Shown in pieces: positions 28,801 to 36,097 of a stretch of 64,000 nucleotides of DNA. The notes beneath the pieces were generated by a model. It worked only from the letters and a program-made list of their open reading frames with translations. It did not search any database and was not told the DNA's origin. Every line of letters begins with the position of its first letter. Within the stretch, counting starts at the first letter, position 1. Origin of the DNA: Micromonospora sp. R77 (lineage in GTDB: Bacteria > Actinomycetota > Actinomycetes > Mycobacteriales > Micromonosporaceae). The stretch is from NCBI RefSeq assembly GCF_022747945.1, contig NZ_JALDST010000001.1, forward strand, positions 7,004,501-7,068,500, written 5' to 3'. Both the position numbers and the translations under genes were made by a program.

Positions 28801-29341
28801 CCAGCTCGGCCATCGCCCGCTTCGACCCGACCACGGCGGCCTTGACCTGGAGCAGGTCCTGCGAGGTCTCGATGATCAGCGCGTCGGCCCCGCCGGCGAT
28901 CAGGCCGGCGGCGTTCTCCCGGTACGCGTCCCGCAGGCTCGCGTACGCGGCGTGCCCGAGGGTGGGCAGTTTGGTGCCCGGCCCGATCGAGCCGAGCACG
29001 AACCGGGGACGCTGCGGTGTGCTGTGCGCGTCGGCCGCCTCCCGGGCGATCCGGGCACCGGCCTCGGCCAGCTCCCGGATCCGGTGCGCGATGCCGTACT
29101 CGCCGAGGTTGGGCAGGTTGGTGCCGAAGGTGTTGGTCTCGACGCAGTCCGCCCCCGCGGCGAGGTACGCCTCGTGCACGCCGCGCACCACGTCCGGGCG
29201 GCTCACGTTGAGGATCTCGCTGCAGCCCTCCAGCCCCTCGTAGTCGTCGAGGGAGAGGTCGGCCGCGTGCAGCATGGTGCCCATGGCCCCGTCTGCGATG
29301 AGGATCCGGTCGGCCAGCACATCCAGCAACGAAGTCCGCAC
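25826..29341 (-). CDS. metH: Cobalamin-dependent methionine synthase MetH
   Basis: A 1171-residue modular enzyme that methylates homocysteine from methyltetrahydrofolate via cobalamin. Order: homocysteine domain with zinc cysteines in LVGGCCGTTPEH (about residues 287-288), pterin domain beginning VGERTNANGSKAFREAML, B12 cap, B12 domain with DVHDIGKN (His734 is the cobalt ligand), and the SAM-reactivation domain (DYRGCRYAFGYPACPDLEDR). All parts are intact. A TAACCT hexamer lies 6 nt before the GTG at 29341, so the mRNA is probably leaderless and has no room for a B12 or SAM riboswitch. Required for methionine and SAM supply. Confidence 0.97.
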   Translation of the reverse strand: MRTSLLDVLADRILIADGAMGTMLHAADLSLDDYEGLEGCSEILNVSRPDVVRGVHEAYLAAGADCVETNTFGTNLPNLGEYGIAHRIRELAEAGARIAREAADAHSTPQRPRFVLGSIGPGTKLPTLGHAAYASLRDAYRENAAGLIAGGADALIIETSQDLLQVKAAVVGSKRAMAELGRVVPIICQVAMETTGTMLLGSEIGAALAAIEPLGVDLVGLNCSTGPAEMGEHLRYLSQHSRVPLSVMPNAGLPVLTADGAYFPLTPVELADALERFVADYGVSLVGGCCGTTPEHIRVLAERLHGATPVARAPQHEAGVSSIYHPVPFAQDASVLMVGERTNANGSKAFREAMLAADWQACVEIARSQARDGSHLLDLCVDYVGRDGTQDMRELAGRFATASTLPIMLDSTEPPVIEAGLEMLGGRCVVNSVNFEDGDGPQSRYARIMPVVKEHGAAVVALLIDEEGQARTRDWKVRVAARLIDDLTGRWGMDRSDILIDALTFPIATGQEETRRDGIETIEAIREIAARYPGVNFTLGISNISFGLNPAARQVLNSVFLHECVQAGLTSAIVHASKILPMSKIPDAQRELALDLVYDRRREGYDPVQRFIEAFEGVDAASARATRAEELAALPLDERLKRRIIDGERNGLEADLDAAMAGGRAPLSIINDILLDGMKVVGELFGSGQMQLPFVLQSAEVMKTAVAYLEPHMETAEDGGKGRIVLATVKGDVHDIGKNLVDIILSNNGYEVVNIGIKQPINAILDAAEEHKADAIGMSGLLVKSTVIMKDNLAEMASRGVAERWPVLLGGAALTRAYVEDDLRSMFPGQVHYARDAFEGLSLMDRVMTAKRGGAPVIDPEREAALAARRARRERQRAMVSEALPELDDASVRSDVAADVAVPTPPFLGTRVVKGVPLADYAALLDERATFLGQWGLRGSRGGEGPSYEELVETEGRPRLRYWLDRLIADQVLEAAVVYGYFPAYAEGNDLVVLDESGNTERARFSFPRQRQERRLCLADFFRPKGDELDVVALQLVTVGQPISEYTAKMFAANSYRDYLEVHGLSVQLTEALAEYWHRRIRSELVLPGGRTVADDDPADLAGLLRTDYRGCRYAFGYPACPDLEDRAKIVELLGAERIGVRLSEEFQLEPEQATDAIVVHHPEASYFNAK

Positions 29342-29347
29342 AGAGCC

Positions 29348-29353
29348 AGGTTA
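29348..29353 (-). promoter_or_regulatory. Putative -10 hexamer, leaderless metH
   Basis: TAACCT on the minus strand, 6 nt before the metH GTG. Confidence 0.5.
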
Positions 29354-29496
29354 GTGCGATCACCCGAGTGCTGGTTACCGCACGTTCGGCTTCCCACATA
29401 CTGTCAGCCGGATCACCGTGTCCGGTTCGTCTGCTTCGGCCGACGGGTCGGGCCGGTGACCGGCGCGGCCGACGGGCCGCCCGCCGCCCCGGCACG

Positions 29497-29502
29497 TAGG
29501 CT
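29497..29502 (+). promoter_or_regulatory. Putative -10 hexamer before the PAC2 leader ORF
   Basis: TAGGCT, 7 nt before the GTG of a 31-codon frame at 29510. Confidence 0.4.
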
Positions 29503-29509
29503 GACAGAC

Positions 29510-29605
29510 GTGAAGGACATCAGGGACGCCACCGTGCACGGCGGGCGGACGACCGGGCACCGTCCCGGGGCCGCCCCCGACGAGCAGGGTGAGGTGACGG
29601 CGTGA
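29510..29605 (+). CDS. Possible 31-residue leader ORF coupled to PAC2 gene
   Basis: A leaderless-type GTG at 29510 opens a short frame (MKDIRDATVHGGRTTGHRPG and so on) whose stop overlaps the PAC2 start in a GTGA. With transcription starting at 29510, this short frame would be translated first and deliver ribosomes to the PAC2 start by coupling. It could instead be untranslated leader; composition gives no firm answer. Confidence 0.4.
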   Translation: MKDIRDATVHGGRTTGHRPGAAPDEQGEVTA

Positions 29606-30471
29606 CCGAGTTCGACGGGCTGCCGGTGCTGCGGTCCCCGGTGGCCATCGCGGCCTTCGAGGGCTGGAACGACGCCGCGGACGCCTCCACCGCCGCCGTG
29701 GAGCACCTGGAGCAGGTCTGGCAGGCCCGCCAGGTGACCGAGCTGGACCCGGAGGACTTCTACGACTTCCAGGTGAGCCGGCCCACGATCACCATGGCCG
29801 AGGGCGAGACCCGCCGGGTCGAGTGGCCCACCACCCGGTTCATGGTGGCCAGCCCGGAGGGCACCGAACGGGACGTGGTGCTGATCCGGGGCATCGAACC
29901 GAGCATGCGCTGGCGGACCTTCTGCGAGCAGGTGCTGGAGATCTGCCACAGCCTGGAGGTCGAACGCGTGGTGCTGCTCGGCGCGCTGCTGGCCGACGTG
30001 CCGTACACCCGGCCGCTGCCGATCAGCGGCAGCGCGTCGGACGCGGAGGCCGCGCAGCGCTACCAGCTCACCCCCACCCGCTACGACGGCCCCACCGGCA
30101 TCGTCGGGGTGCTGCACGACGCCTGCACCCGCGCCGAGGTCGACGCGGTGTCGTTCTGGGTGCACGTGCCGCACTACGCCAACAACCCGCCCTGCCCGAA
30201 GGCGACCCTGGCGCTGCTGCACCGGGTCGAGGAGGTGCTCGACCTGCCGGTGCCGATGGCCGACCTGGCGGAGGAGGCGGCCGAGTGGGAGCAGCGGGTC
30301 CGCAGCGCCGCCGAGCAGGACGCCGAGCTGGGCGAGTACGTCCGCGAGCTGGAGGAGCGGGTCGGCGACGCGGGGATCACCCCGTTGACCGGTGACGAGA
30401 TCGCCCAGGAGTTCGAAAAGTACCTGCGCCGCCGGGGCGGTTCGGCCGGCCCCACCGCCGGCTCCTGGTGA
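29602..30471 (+). CDS. PAC2-family protein
   Basis: A 289-residue protein of the PAC2 (proteasome assembly chaperone 2-like) family. The start LPVLRSPVAIAAFEGWNDAADASTAA and the later VVLLGALLADVPYTRPLPI and GPTGIVGVLHDAC are the conserved blocks. The C-terminal 70 residues are acidic and helical (coiled-coil-like, VRELEERVGDAGITPLTGDE). In eukaryotes PAC2 assists proteasome assembly; the actinobacterial proteins are not proven to, though they occur in proteasome-bearing genomes. The GTG start overlaps a short upstream frame. Confidence 0.92.
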   Translation: MTEFDGLPVLRSPVAIAAFEGWNDAADASTAAVEHLEQVWQARQVTELDPEDFYDFQVSRPTITMAEGETRRVEWPTTRFMVASPEGTERDVVLIRGIEPSMRWRTFCEQVLEICHSLEVERVVLLGALLADVPYTRPLPISGSASDAEAAQRYQLTPTRYDGPTGIVGVLHDACTRAEVDAVSFWVHVPHYANNPPCPKATLALLHRVEEVLDLPVPMADLAEEAAEWEQRVRSAAEQDAELGEYVRELEERVGDAGITPLTGDEIAQEFEKYLRRRGGSAGPTAGSW

Positions 30472-30499
30472 CCGCGTACCGCTGCCGGTGACCCCGGCC

Positions 30500-30529
30500 G
30501 GCGCCGGCGGGACGAGCACCGCCGGCGCC
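30500..30529. terminator. Bidirectional hairpin between PAC2 and azoreductase genes
   Basis: An 11-bp perfect stem (30500-30510 with 30519-30529) and an 8-nt loop between two convergent stop codons. Confidence 0.6.
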
Positions 30530-30542
30530 GCTGCGGCACGAC

Positions 30543-31178
30543 TCAGGCGGCGACCGGGACGAGACCGTCGACCGTGGCGGTGAGCTGCTCCTCGTGGCCG
30601 TGGCCGCCGAAGAGCAGTCCGGTGCCGTCGACGAAGCGCACGTCGGTGATGCCGAGGAAGCCGAGGAACTGCCGGATGAACGCCGAGGCGTGATCGGCCT
30701 CGGAGCCGAGCCGCACGCCGTTGCTGGTGAGCACGACGTAGGCGGTCCGTACCCGGGTGACGAGCCCGGTCGGGCCCTCCGGCGAGTAGCTGAAGGTCAC
30801 GCCGGCCCGCGCCACCTGGTCGAAGTACGCCTTGAGCGTGGCCGGCACCGAGAAGTTGTAGATCGGCGCGCCGATGACCAGGTAGTCCGCCGCGAGGAGT
30901 TCGGCGACCAGGTGGTCGGAGGTGGAGAGCGCCTGCGCCTGGCCGGGGTGGCGGTCCGCCGGCGGGGTGAAGCTGGCCGCGATGGTGGTCTCGGTGAGGA
31001 AGGGCACGCCCTGGGCGACGTCCCGGTCGACCACCGTGGCGTCCGGGTGCTGCCGGGTGAGTGCGTCGGTGAGCCGACCGGTGAGCCGGCGGCTGAGGGA
31101 GTCGCCGTACCGGCCGCTGCTGTCGACCCGCAGGATCCGGATCGGTGCGGGGTCGTGGTGGAAGCCGTTGACAGACAC
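30543..31178 (-). CDS. azoR: FMN-dependent NADH-azoreductase (flavodoxin fold)
   Basis: A 211-residue AzoR-type oxidoreductase. After the start it reads IRILRVDSSGRYGDSLSRRL, the phosphate-binding loop, and later LVIGAPIYNFSVPATLKAYFDQV, the conserved APMYNF-like FMN motif of the family. It reduces quinones or azo/nitro compounds with NAD(P)H. The GTG at 31178 has AAAGGA about 8 nt upstream. It diverges from an HxlR regulator, with two tandem palindromes between them, so it is probably controlled by that regulator, as in YodB/AzoR-type electrophile-sensing pairs. Confidence 0.92.
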   Translation of the reverse strand: MSVNGFHHDPAPIRILRVDSSGRYGDSLSRRLTGRLTDALTRQHPDATVVDRDVAQGVPFLTETTIAASFTPPADRHPGQAQALSTSDHLVAELLAADYLVIGAPIYNFSVPATLKAYFDQVARAGVTFSYSPEGPTGLVTRVRTAYVVLTSNGVRLGSEADHASAFIRQFLGFLGITDVRFVDGTGLLFGGHGHEEQLTATVDGLVPVAA

Positions 31179-31220
31179 GGACAGGTCCTTTCGACAGTCG
31201 CCGGCGGCCGACCCGCAGGC

Positions 31221-31254
31221 ACTTACCAAACGTAAGTACTTACGAAAGGTAAGT
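31221..31254. promoter_or_regulatory. Tandem 17-bp operators in the azoR-hxlR intergenic region
   Basis: Two adjacent copies of ACTTAC-N5-GTAAGT: 31221-31237 (spacer CAAAC) and 31238-31254 (spacer GAAAG). Together they make a nearly perfect 34-bp palindrome with a CGTAAGTACTTACG core. The second copy ends 5 nt before the hxlR -10 hexamer and the array lies 42 nt from the azoR start, so one bound regulator could control both directions. Strikingly AT-rich for this genome. Confidence 0.85.
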
Positions 31255-31259
31255 CAAGG

Positions 31260-31265
31260 TATGCT
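31260..31265 (+). promoter_or_regulatory. Putative -10 hexamer, leaderless hxlR-type gene
   Basis: TATGCT, 6 nt before the GTG at 31272 and directly next to the tandem operators. Confidence 0.55.
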
Positions 31266-31271
31266 GTCCAG

Positions 31272-31652
31272 GTGACTTCCGACGTCACTCCCGACGCGGC
31301 CGGCTACTGCCCCTATGTCCAGCACGCCATGGAGATGCTGGGACGACGCTGGACCGCGTCCGTGCTCCGTGTGCTGCTGGCCCGACCGGGCCTGCGCTTC
31401 GGCCAGATCCGCTGCGCCGTGCCGGGTCTCTCCGACCGGCTGCTCACCGAACGCCTCGCCGAACTGGAGCGTGAAGGCGTGATCAGCCGCACCGACGACG
31501 GCAGCGGCCACGCCACCTACCGCCCGACCGCGAAGGGCGAGGCGCTGCGCCCGCTCTTCGACGAACTCCAGAACTGGACGAGCCGGTGGCGGATCGGCGA
31601 CCTGGGCGACCGGCCCGGACGCCTCGACAGCTGTCGGCGTACCGCCCCCTGA
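31272..31652 (+). CDS. HxlR/MarR-like winged-helix regulator
   Basis: A 126-residue HxlR-family regulator. The signature CPYVQHAMEMLGRRWTASVL has one conserved cysteine (residue 13) near the N terminus, followed by the recognition region FGQIRCAVPGLSDRLLTERL and wing VISRTDDGSGHATYRPTAKG. The N-terminal cysteine is the position that senses quinones, diamide or hypochlorite in YodB/HypR-type members, which fits the divergent azoreductase. A second cysteine sits in the helix before recognition. Start is the leaderless GTG. Confidence 0.92.
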   Translation: MTSDVTPDAAGYCPYVQHAMEMLGRRWTASVLRVLLARPGLRFGQIRCAVPGLSDRLLTERLAELEREGVISRTDDGSGHATYRPTAKGEALRPLFDELQNWTSRWRIGDLGDRPGRLDSCRRTAP

Positions 31653-31750
31653 GATCCCGCACCCTCACCTCGGCAGGCCGGCGTGTCGGTCTTCCGCGCG
31701 ACACACCCCGTAGGGCATCCTAGGAACCTAGCTGTCATGAGGAGGCGGGC

Positions 31751-32542
31751 ATGCAGATCAACCCGGGCGCGGCCGAGTTCCCGCACCGGCAGATCGCCGC
31801 GCAGCTCAAGGCCCAGGTCCGCCGCGGCGACTGGGCACCCGGCGAGCGACTGCCGTCCATCCCGGCCATCGCCGAGATGTTCGGCGTCGCGAAACAGACC
31901 GTCCAGCGCGCCGTCGACCAGCTGCGGGTCGAGGGCATCCTGATCACCAAACCCGGCTCCGGTACGTACGTCCGCGGCACCCGGCGGCGGCTCAACCGCC
32001 TCGCCCGGGGCCGGTACGGCGGCTTCCGCGGCTACCACACCGACCTGGCCGCCCGGTACAAGCAGCAGCTCGTCTCCGTCGGCCGCTCCCCCGCCCCGCC
32101 CGAGGTCGCCGACGCGTTCGGCGTGTCCGACGGCACCGACCTGCTCTGCCGTCGGCACCTGGTCCGCACCGACGACTCCCCGGTCGAGGTGGGCGCGTCC
32201 TGGTTCCTCCCCGCCGACACCGCCGGCACCTCGCTGGAACGTGCCGAGGCGTTCGGCCGCCCCCTCTACCAGGAGGCCGAGGAGGCCACCGGCCGCCGGT
32301 ACGTCACCGCGACCGACACCATCAGCGCGCGGCAGCCCAGCCGGGAGGAGGCGGAGCTGCTCCAGATCCGCCCCGACACGCCGGTGCTGCACCTGCTGCA
32401 CGTCGCGTACGACGCGCACCGCAAGCCGATCGAGGTCGCCCAGGCCACCTGGCCCGGCCCGATGACCACCCTCACCGAGGAGTACCGGATCCCGGCGCCC
32501 GCCCCGGAACCGGAGCCGGATCCCGGCCTGGTGCTGGGCTGA
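31751..32542 (+). CDS. GntR-family regulator with UTRA domain
   Basis: A 263-residue regulator. The N-terminal winged helix reads RRGDWAPGERLPSIPAIAEM and then VAKQTVQRAVDQLRVEGIL, followed by a UTRA ligand-binding domain (ADAFGVSDGTDLLCRRHLVR, ending ITVEEYRI-like text). HutC/UTRA regulators bind sugars or other metabolites. The ATG at 31751 has GAGGAGG upstream. The neighbour on the right is mshC on the opposite strand, so the regulated genes are not obvious. Its C-terminal 15 residues are Pro/Glu rich. Confidence 0.9.
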   Translation: MQINPGAAEFPHRQIAAQLKAQVRRGDWAPGERLPSIPAIAEMFGVAKQTVQRAVDQLRVEGILITKPGSGTYVRGTRRRLNRLARGRYGGFRGYHTDLAARYKQQLVSVGRSPAPPEVADAFGVSDGTDLLCRRHLVRTDDSPVEVGASWFLPADTAGTSLERAEAFGRPLYQEAEEATGRRYVTATDTISARQPSREEAELLQIRPDTPVLHLLHVAYDAHRKPIEVAQATWPGPMTTLTEEYRIPAPAPEPEPDPGLVLG

Positions 32543-32572
32543 GCCGGGATCCGCCCGCCCGGCCCGGCGTCG

Positions 32573-33811
32573 TCAGAGCCGGATGCCGAGCAGGGCGTCG
32601 ACGGTGTCGGCGAAGAGCTTCGGGGCGTCCGCGTCGTCGGCCACGCCGGCGAGGGTCCGCTCGGCCCAGGCGTCCGCCACGGCCAGCGCACCCGCCGTGT
32701 CCAGGTCGTCGGCGAGGCGCTCACGTACGCCGGCCAGCAGCTCCGCCCCGGCGGGGCCGGCCGGCGCGGCGGCGGCCCGGCGCCAGCGGGCCAGCCGCTC
32801 CTGCCCCTCGGCGAGCAGCTCGTCGGTCCACGAGCGGTCGCTGCGGTAGTGCCCGCTCATCAGCGCCAGCCGGACCGCCATCGGGTCCACCCGGTCGGCG
32901 CGCAGCCGGGAGACGAAGACCAGGTTGCCCTGGGACTTCGACATCTTCTCGCCGTTCAGGCCGATCATGCCGGCGTGCACGTAGTGGTCGGCGAACGGCA
33001 CGGCGCCGGTGAGCCGCTCCGCGTGCGCGGCGGAGCACTCGTGGTGCGGGAAGAGCAGGTCGTTGCCGCCGCCCTGCACCGAGATCCGCTCACCGAGCAG
33101 GTTCAGCGCGATCACCGTGCACTCGATGTGCCAGCCGGGGCGCCCCGGGCCCAGGTCGCCACCCGGCCAGGACGGCTCGCCCTCCCGGGCGCCGCGCCAC
33201 AGCAGCGGGTCGAGCGGGTCACGCTTGCCGGCCCGGTCCGGGTCACCGCCCCGCTCCGGGAAGATCTCCAACATCTGCTCACGCGACAGGTTGGACTCGT
33301 AGCCGAACCGGGGCGCGGCGCTGACGTCGAAGTAGACGTCACCCGTGCCGTCGTCGAGGCGGTACGCGGCCCCCTCCTTGAGCAGCACGAGGACCTTCTC
33401 GGCGATGTCCGGGATGGACTCCACCGCGCCGACGTAGTGCGCGGGCGGGATGATCCGCAGCGCCTCCATGTCCTCCCGGAACAGCGCCGTCTCCCGCATC
33501 GCCAGGACCTTCCAGTCCTCGCCGTCGCGGGCCGCGCGCTCCAGCAGCGGGTCGTCGATGTCGGTGACGTTCTGCACGTACCGCACGGTCAGGCCGGCGT
33601 CCCGCCACATCCGCTGCACCAGATCAAAGGTGATCATGGTGGCGGCGTGACCGAGGTGGGTGGCGTCGTACGGGGTGATCCCGCAGACGTACATCGAGGC
33701 GGCGCCGTCGGGCCGGCTGGGATGCGGGCCGCGACGCGCCGAGTCGTACAGGTTCAGTGTGGTGCCGTCGCCCGGCAGCCGGGGCACCTCGTGTCCCACC
33801 CAAGACTCCAT
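32573..33811 (-). CDS. mshC: Cysteine:GlcN-Ins ligase MshC (mycothiol synthesis)
   Basis: A 412-residue cysteinyl-tRNA-synthetase-like ligase joining cysteine to GlcN-inositol in an ATP-dependent step of mycothiol synthesis. Evidence: [19 protein letters not shown] (zinc cysteine and HIGH-like motif), [27 protein letters not shown] with zinc ligands, [12 protein letters not shown], and [10 protein letters not shown]. The length is shorter than CysS, without an anticodon-binding extension, as expected for MshC. A TAGGCT hexamer lies 7 nt before the ATG. Mycothiol is the main low-molecular-weight thiol of actinobacteria. Confidence 0.96.
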   Translation of the reverse strand: MESWVGHEVPRLPGDGTTLNLYDSARRGPHPSRPDGAASMYVCGITPYDATHLGHAATMITFDLVQRMWRDAGLTVRYVQNVTDIDDPLLERAARDGEDWKVLAMRETALFREDMEALRIIPPAHYVGAVESIPDIAEKVLVLLKEGAAYRLDDGTGDVYFDVSAAPRFGYESNLSREQMLEIFPERGGDPDRAGKRDPLDPLLWRGAREGEPSWPGGDLGPGRPGWHIECTVIALNLLGERISVQGGGNDLLFPHHECSAAHAERLTGAVPFADHYVHAGMIGLNGEKMSKSQGNLVFVSRLRADRVDPMAVRLALMSGHYRSDRSWTDELLAEGQERLARWRRAAAAPAGPAGAELLAGVRERLADDLDTAGALAVADAWAERTLAGVADDADAPKLFADTVDALLGIRL

Positions 33812-33818
33812 GAACGCC

Positions 33819-33824
33819 AGCCTA
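33819..33824 (-). promoter_or_regulatory. Putative -10 hexamer, leaderless mshC
   Basis: TAGGCT on the minus strand, 7 nt before the mshC ATG at 33811. Confidence 0.5.
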
Positions 33825-33877
33825 ACGATCCGTCAGGCCACCGGGAGCAACCCCTCGGGTGATCAACACGACAGCGC

Positions 33878-34696
33878 TCACATGGGTGGCCAGGGCATCG
33901 CCGGCCAGTCCTCCGGCGGTTGCGGGAACCGGCCGGTCCGGCGCAGCCGGTCGACCCGGTCGGCCAGCGCGACGACCTCGCCGATCGTCAGGTGGTCGGC
34001 CAACTCCTCGCCGAGGGCGCCGGTGACCTGACCGGCCAGCGCGTCGAGCATCTCCACGGCGTCCGGCGGCAACTCCCGGCCGGCCCACCCCCAGAGCACG
34101 GTGCGCAGTTTCTGCTCGACGTGGAAGCACACACCGTGGTCCACGCCGTAGATCCGGTCGTCCGGGCCGACCAGCACGTGGCCGCCCTTGCGGTCGGCGT
34201 TGTTGAGCACCGCGTCGAGGACGGCCAACCGGGCCAACCGCGGATCGTCGGCGTGCGCCAGGGCGTAGGCCGTGCCGTCGTCGTCCCGGGCCGCGGCGAC
34301 CGGGAACCAGCGCGGCGGCAGCGCGTCCGCCGGCACGAACCCGACCAGCGGCTCCGCCTCCTCCGGCTCGTCGATCCAGAGCTGGCACGAGCCGGGACCG
34401 AACGGGCCGTCCCGCAGCACCGTCGGCGGCACCAGGTCCCAGCCGGAGGCGCGGGAGACCAGGTACGCGGCGACCTCCCGGCCGGCGAGCGTGCCGTCCG
34501 GGAAGTCCCACAGCGGCCGCTCGCCGCGTACCGGCTTGTAGACGCACCGGGCGGTCACCCCGTCGAGGGTGAGGACGGCGCGCAGGGTGGTGTTGGAGGC
34601 GTCGACCAGCCGCCCCTCCAGGTCGAGCTCACCCTCGGTGAGCAGCCGCAGCGCGTCGGCACCATCCTGGCGGGGTCGGAGGTCGGACGACGTCAC
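33878..34696 (-). CDS. SCO1664-family kinase-like protein
   Basis: A 272-residue protein with a fold reminiscent of PI3/4-kinase-like enzymes: VYKPVRGERPLWDFPDGTLA provides the lysine and glycine-rich region, and LDAVLNNADRKGGHVLVGPD plus IYGVDHGVCFHVEQKLRTVL resemble the catalytic N-x-DR-x2-N and DHG segments. In Actinobacteria it is always near mshC. Activity is not established. The GTG at 34696 overlaps the DUF3090 stop as GTGA, so the genes are translationally coupled. Confidence 0.88.
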   Translation of the reverse strand: MTSSDLRPRQDGADALRLLTEGELDLEGRLVDASNTTLRAVLTLDGVTARCVYKPVRGERPLWDFPDGTLAGREVAAYLVSRASGWDLVPPTVLRDGPFGPGSCQLWIDEPEEAEPLVGFVPADALPPRWFPVAAARDDDGTAYALAHADDPRLARLAVLDAVLNNADRKGGHVLVGPDDRIYGVDHGVCFHVEQKLRTVLWGWAGRELPPDAVEMLDALAGQVTGALGEELADHLTIGEVVALADRVDRLRRTGRFPQPPEDWPAMPWPPM

Positions 34697-35283
34697 CGGT
34701 GGTAACCGTTGTGCCGCGGGCAGAGGTGTCCGGCGGGATCCAGCGGCTGGCCGCAGAGCGGGCACGGCGGACGACCCGCGTTGACCACCCGACGGGCCCG
34801 TTCGATGAACTCGCGGGTGGCCTCCGGGGTCAGCCGCACCCGGAGCCGGTCGAGGTCCTCGTCCGGCTCCTCCGGCTCCTCGCCCTCGTCGCCGTCCTCC
34901 TCGTCATCGGGCCCGCCGAGCTCGACCTCGACCTCGGTCTCGCCCACGGCGATCGCCTCGATCACCACGGTGGCGGTGTCCACGTCGAAGGCCAGGCCCA
35001 GGGTCCCGACCCGGAACTCCTCGTCGACCGGGGTGTCCAGCGGGTCGTTGTCGCCAACCACCGGCGCCGCCTCCGGCAGGTCCACGCCGAACCGGCGCTG
35101 CGCCTCGGAGAGCAGTTCCTCCAGCTTCTCGGCGAGCAGGGAGACCTGGACCTTCTCCAGCGCGACACTGACCAGCCGGCCACCGCCCCGCGCCTGCAGG
35201 AAGAACGTGCGCTCCCCCGGCGGGCCGACGGTCCCGGCGACGAACCGCTCCGGCGGCTCGAAGGCGTGCACCTGGTGGGTCAT
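34693..35283 (-). CDS. DUF3090 family protein
   Basis: A 196-residue protein beginning MTHQVHAFEPPERFVAGTVG, with a highly acidic middle (DEEDGDEGEEPEEPDEDLD) and a C-terminal zinc-ribbon-like CPLCGQPLDPAGHLCPRHNGYH (C-x2-C and C-x2-H). DUF3090 proteins accompany the SCO1664-like kinase and phosphoglycerate-mutase-like phosphatase in many actinobacteria, so the three may work together; the process is unknown. TAGGGT lies 7 nt before the ATG, indicating a leaderless mRNA. Confidence 0.92.
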   Translation of the reverse strand: MTHQVHAFEPPERFVAGTVGPPGERTFFLQARGGGRLVSVALEKVQVSLLAEKLEELLSEAQRRFGVDLPEAAPVVGDNDPLDTPVDEEFRVGTLGLAFDVDTATVVIEAIAVGETEVEVELGGPDDEEDGDEGEEPEEPDEDLDRLRVRLTPEATREFIERARRVVNAGRPPCPLCGQPLDPAGHLCPRHNGYHR

Positions 35284-35290
35284 ACGTACG

Positions 35291-35296
35291 ACCCTA
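35291..35296 (-). promoter_or_regulatory. Putative -10 hexamer, leaderless DUF3090 gene
   Basis: TAGGGT on the minus strand, 7 nt before the ATG at 35283. Confidence 0.5.
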
Positions 35297-35392
35297 TCCG
35301 GCGGGTGGAACGGTCGCGCACCGCACCGACACCGGTTCCGCCGAAGGCGAAACACCGGCGCCCGCCGCAGCGCCCGCGCCGGGCGGCACCGC

Positions 35393-36097
35393 TCACCGGG
35401 CCGCCCCCGCGCCCCCGCCCACCGCCGCGTCCGAGTCGGCCGGCCGGGCCGCCCGCCGGCGCCGCTTGCGCGGCGGCGGCACCAGCCCGGCCAGGTCCCC
35501 GCCGGTGTCGTTGAGCCGGACCAGGAACGGCCGCATCGGTGTGTAGCGGATCACCGTCACCGACGCCGGGTCGGCCACGATCCGCTGGAAGAGATCCAGG
35601 TGTACGCCGAGCGCGTCCGCCACGATGGCCTTGATCACATCGCCGTGACTGCACGCCAACCAGACCGCCTCCGGCCCGTGCTCGGCGGTGATCCGCGCGT
35701 CCCAGGCCCGCACCGCGGCCACCGCCCGCGCCGACATCGCCGCCATCGACTCCCCGTCGGGGAAGACCGCCGCGCTGGGGTGCTGCTGGACCACCGGCCA
35801 GAGCGGCTCCTTGGCGAGCTTCTTCAGCGGCTGCCCCTCCCAGCTGCCGTACCCGCACTCGATCAGCCCCTCCTCGACCACCGGCTCGGCCTGCGGCAGG
35901 GCCAGTTCCAGGGTCTGCCGGCAGCGGATCAACGGGCTGGTGAGCACCGCGGCCAGCGGCAGCCCCCGCAGCCGCTCGCCGACCGCACCGGCCTGGGCGC
36001 GACCGGTGTCGTCCAGCTCGACCGGCTGGCGTCCGGCCAGGCCGCCGTCGGCGTTCGCGGTGGTCCGGCCGTGTCGCAGAAGCAGAAGGGTCGCCAC
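35393..36097 (-). CDS. Histidine-phosphatase (MSMEG_4193-like phosphomutase family)
   Basis: A 234-residue protein of the phosphoglycerate-mutase/histidine-phosphatase superfamily. The active-site triad text is LLLLRHGRTTANADGGLAGR (RHG, phosphohistidine), SPLIRCRQTLELAL, ECGYGSWEGQPLKKL and WLACSHGDVIKAIVADALG (second His). The last 30 residues are Arg/Ala rich. The GTG at 36097 is selected because TAGGGT lies 7 nt upstream; longer starts read low-complexity sequence. Third member of the SCO1664-DUF3090-phosphatase neighbourhood. Confidence 0.92.
   Translation of the reverse strand: MATLLLLRHGRTTANADGGLAGRQPVELDDTGRAQAGAVGERLRGLPLAAVLTSPLIRCRQTLELALPQAEPVVEEGLIECGYGSWEGQPLKKLAKEPLWPVVQQHPSAAVFPDGESMAAMSARAVAAVRAWDARITAEHGPEAVWLACSHGDVIKAIVADALGVHLDLFQRIVADPASVTVIRYTPMRPFLVRLNDTGGDLAGLVPPPRKRRRRAARPADSDAAVGGGAGAAR

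Noticed and set aside
29342..29500. Possible B12 or SAM riboswitch upstream of metH
   Set aside because: The TAACCT hexamer sits 6 nt before the start codon, so the mRNA is probably leaderless, and I see no B12-box or SAM-motif sequence.
25856..29605. A 1249-residue plus-strand open frame opposite metH
   Set aside because: Antisense shadow of metH with typical third-position GC composition.
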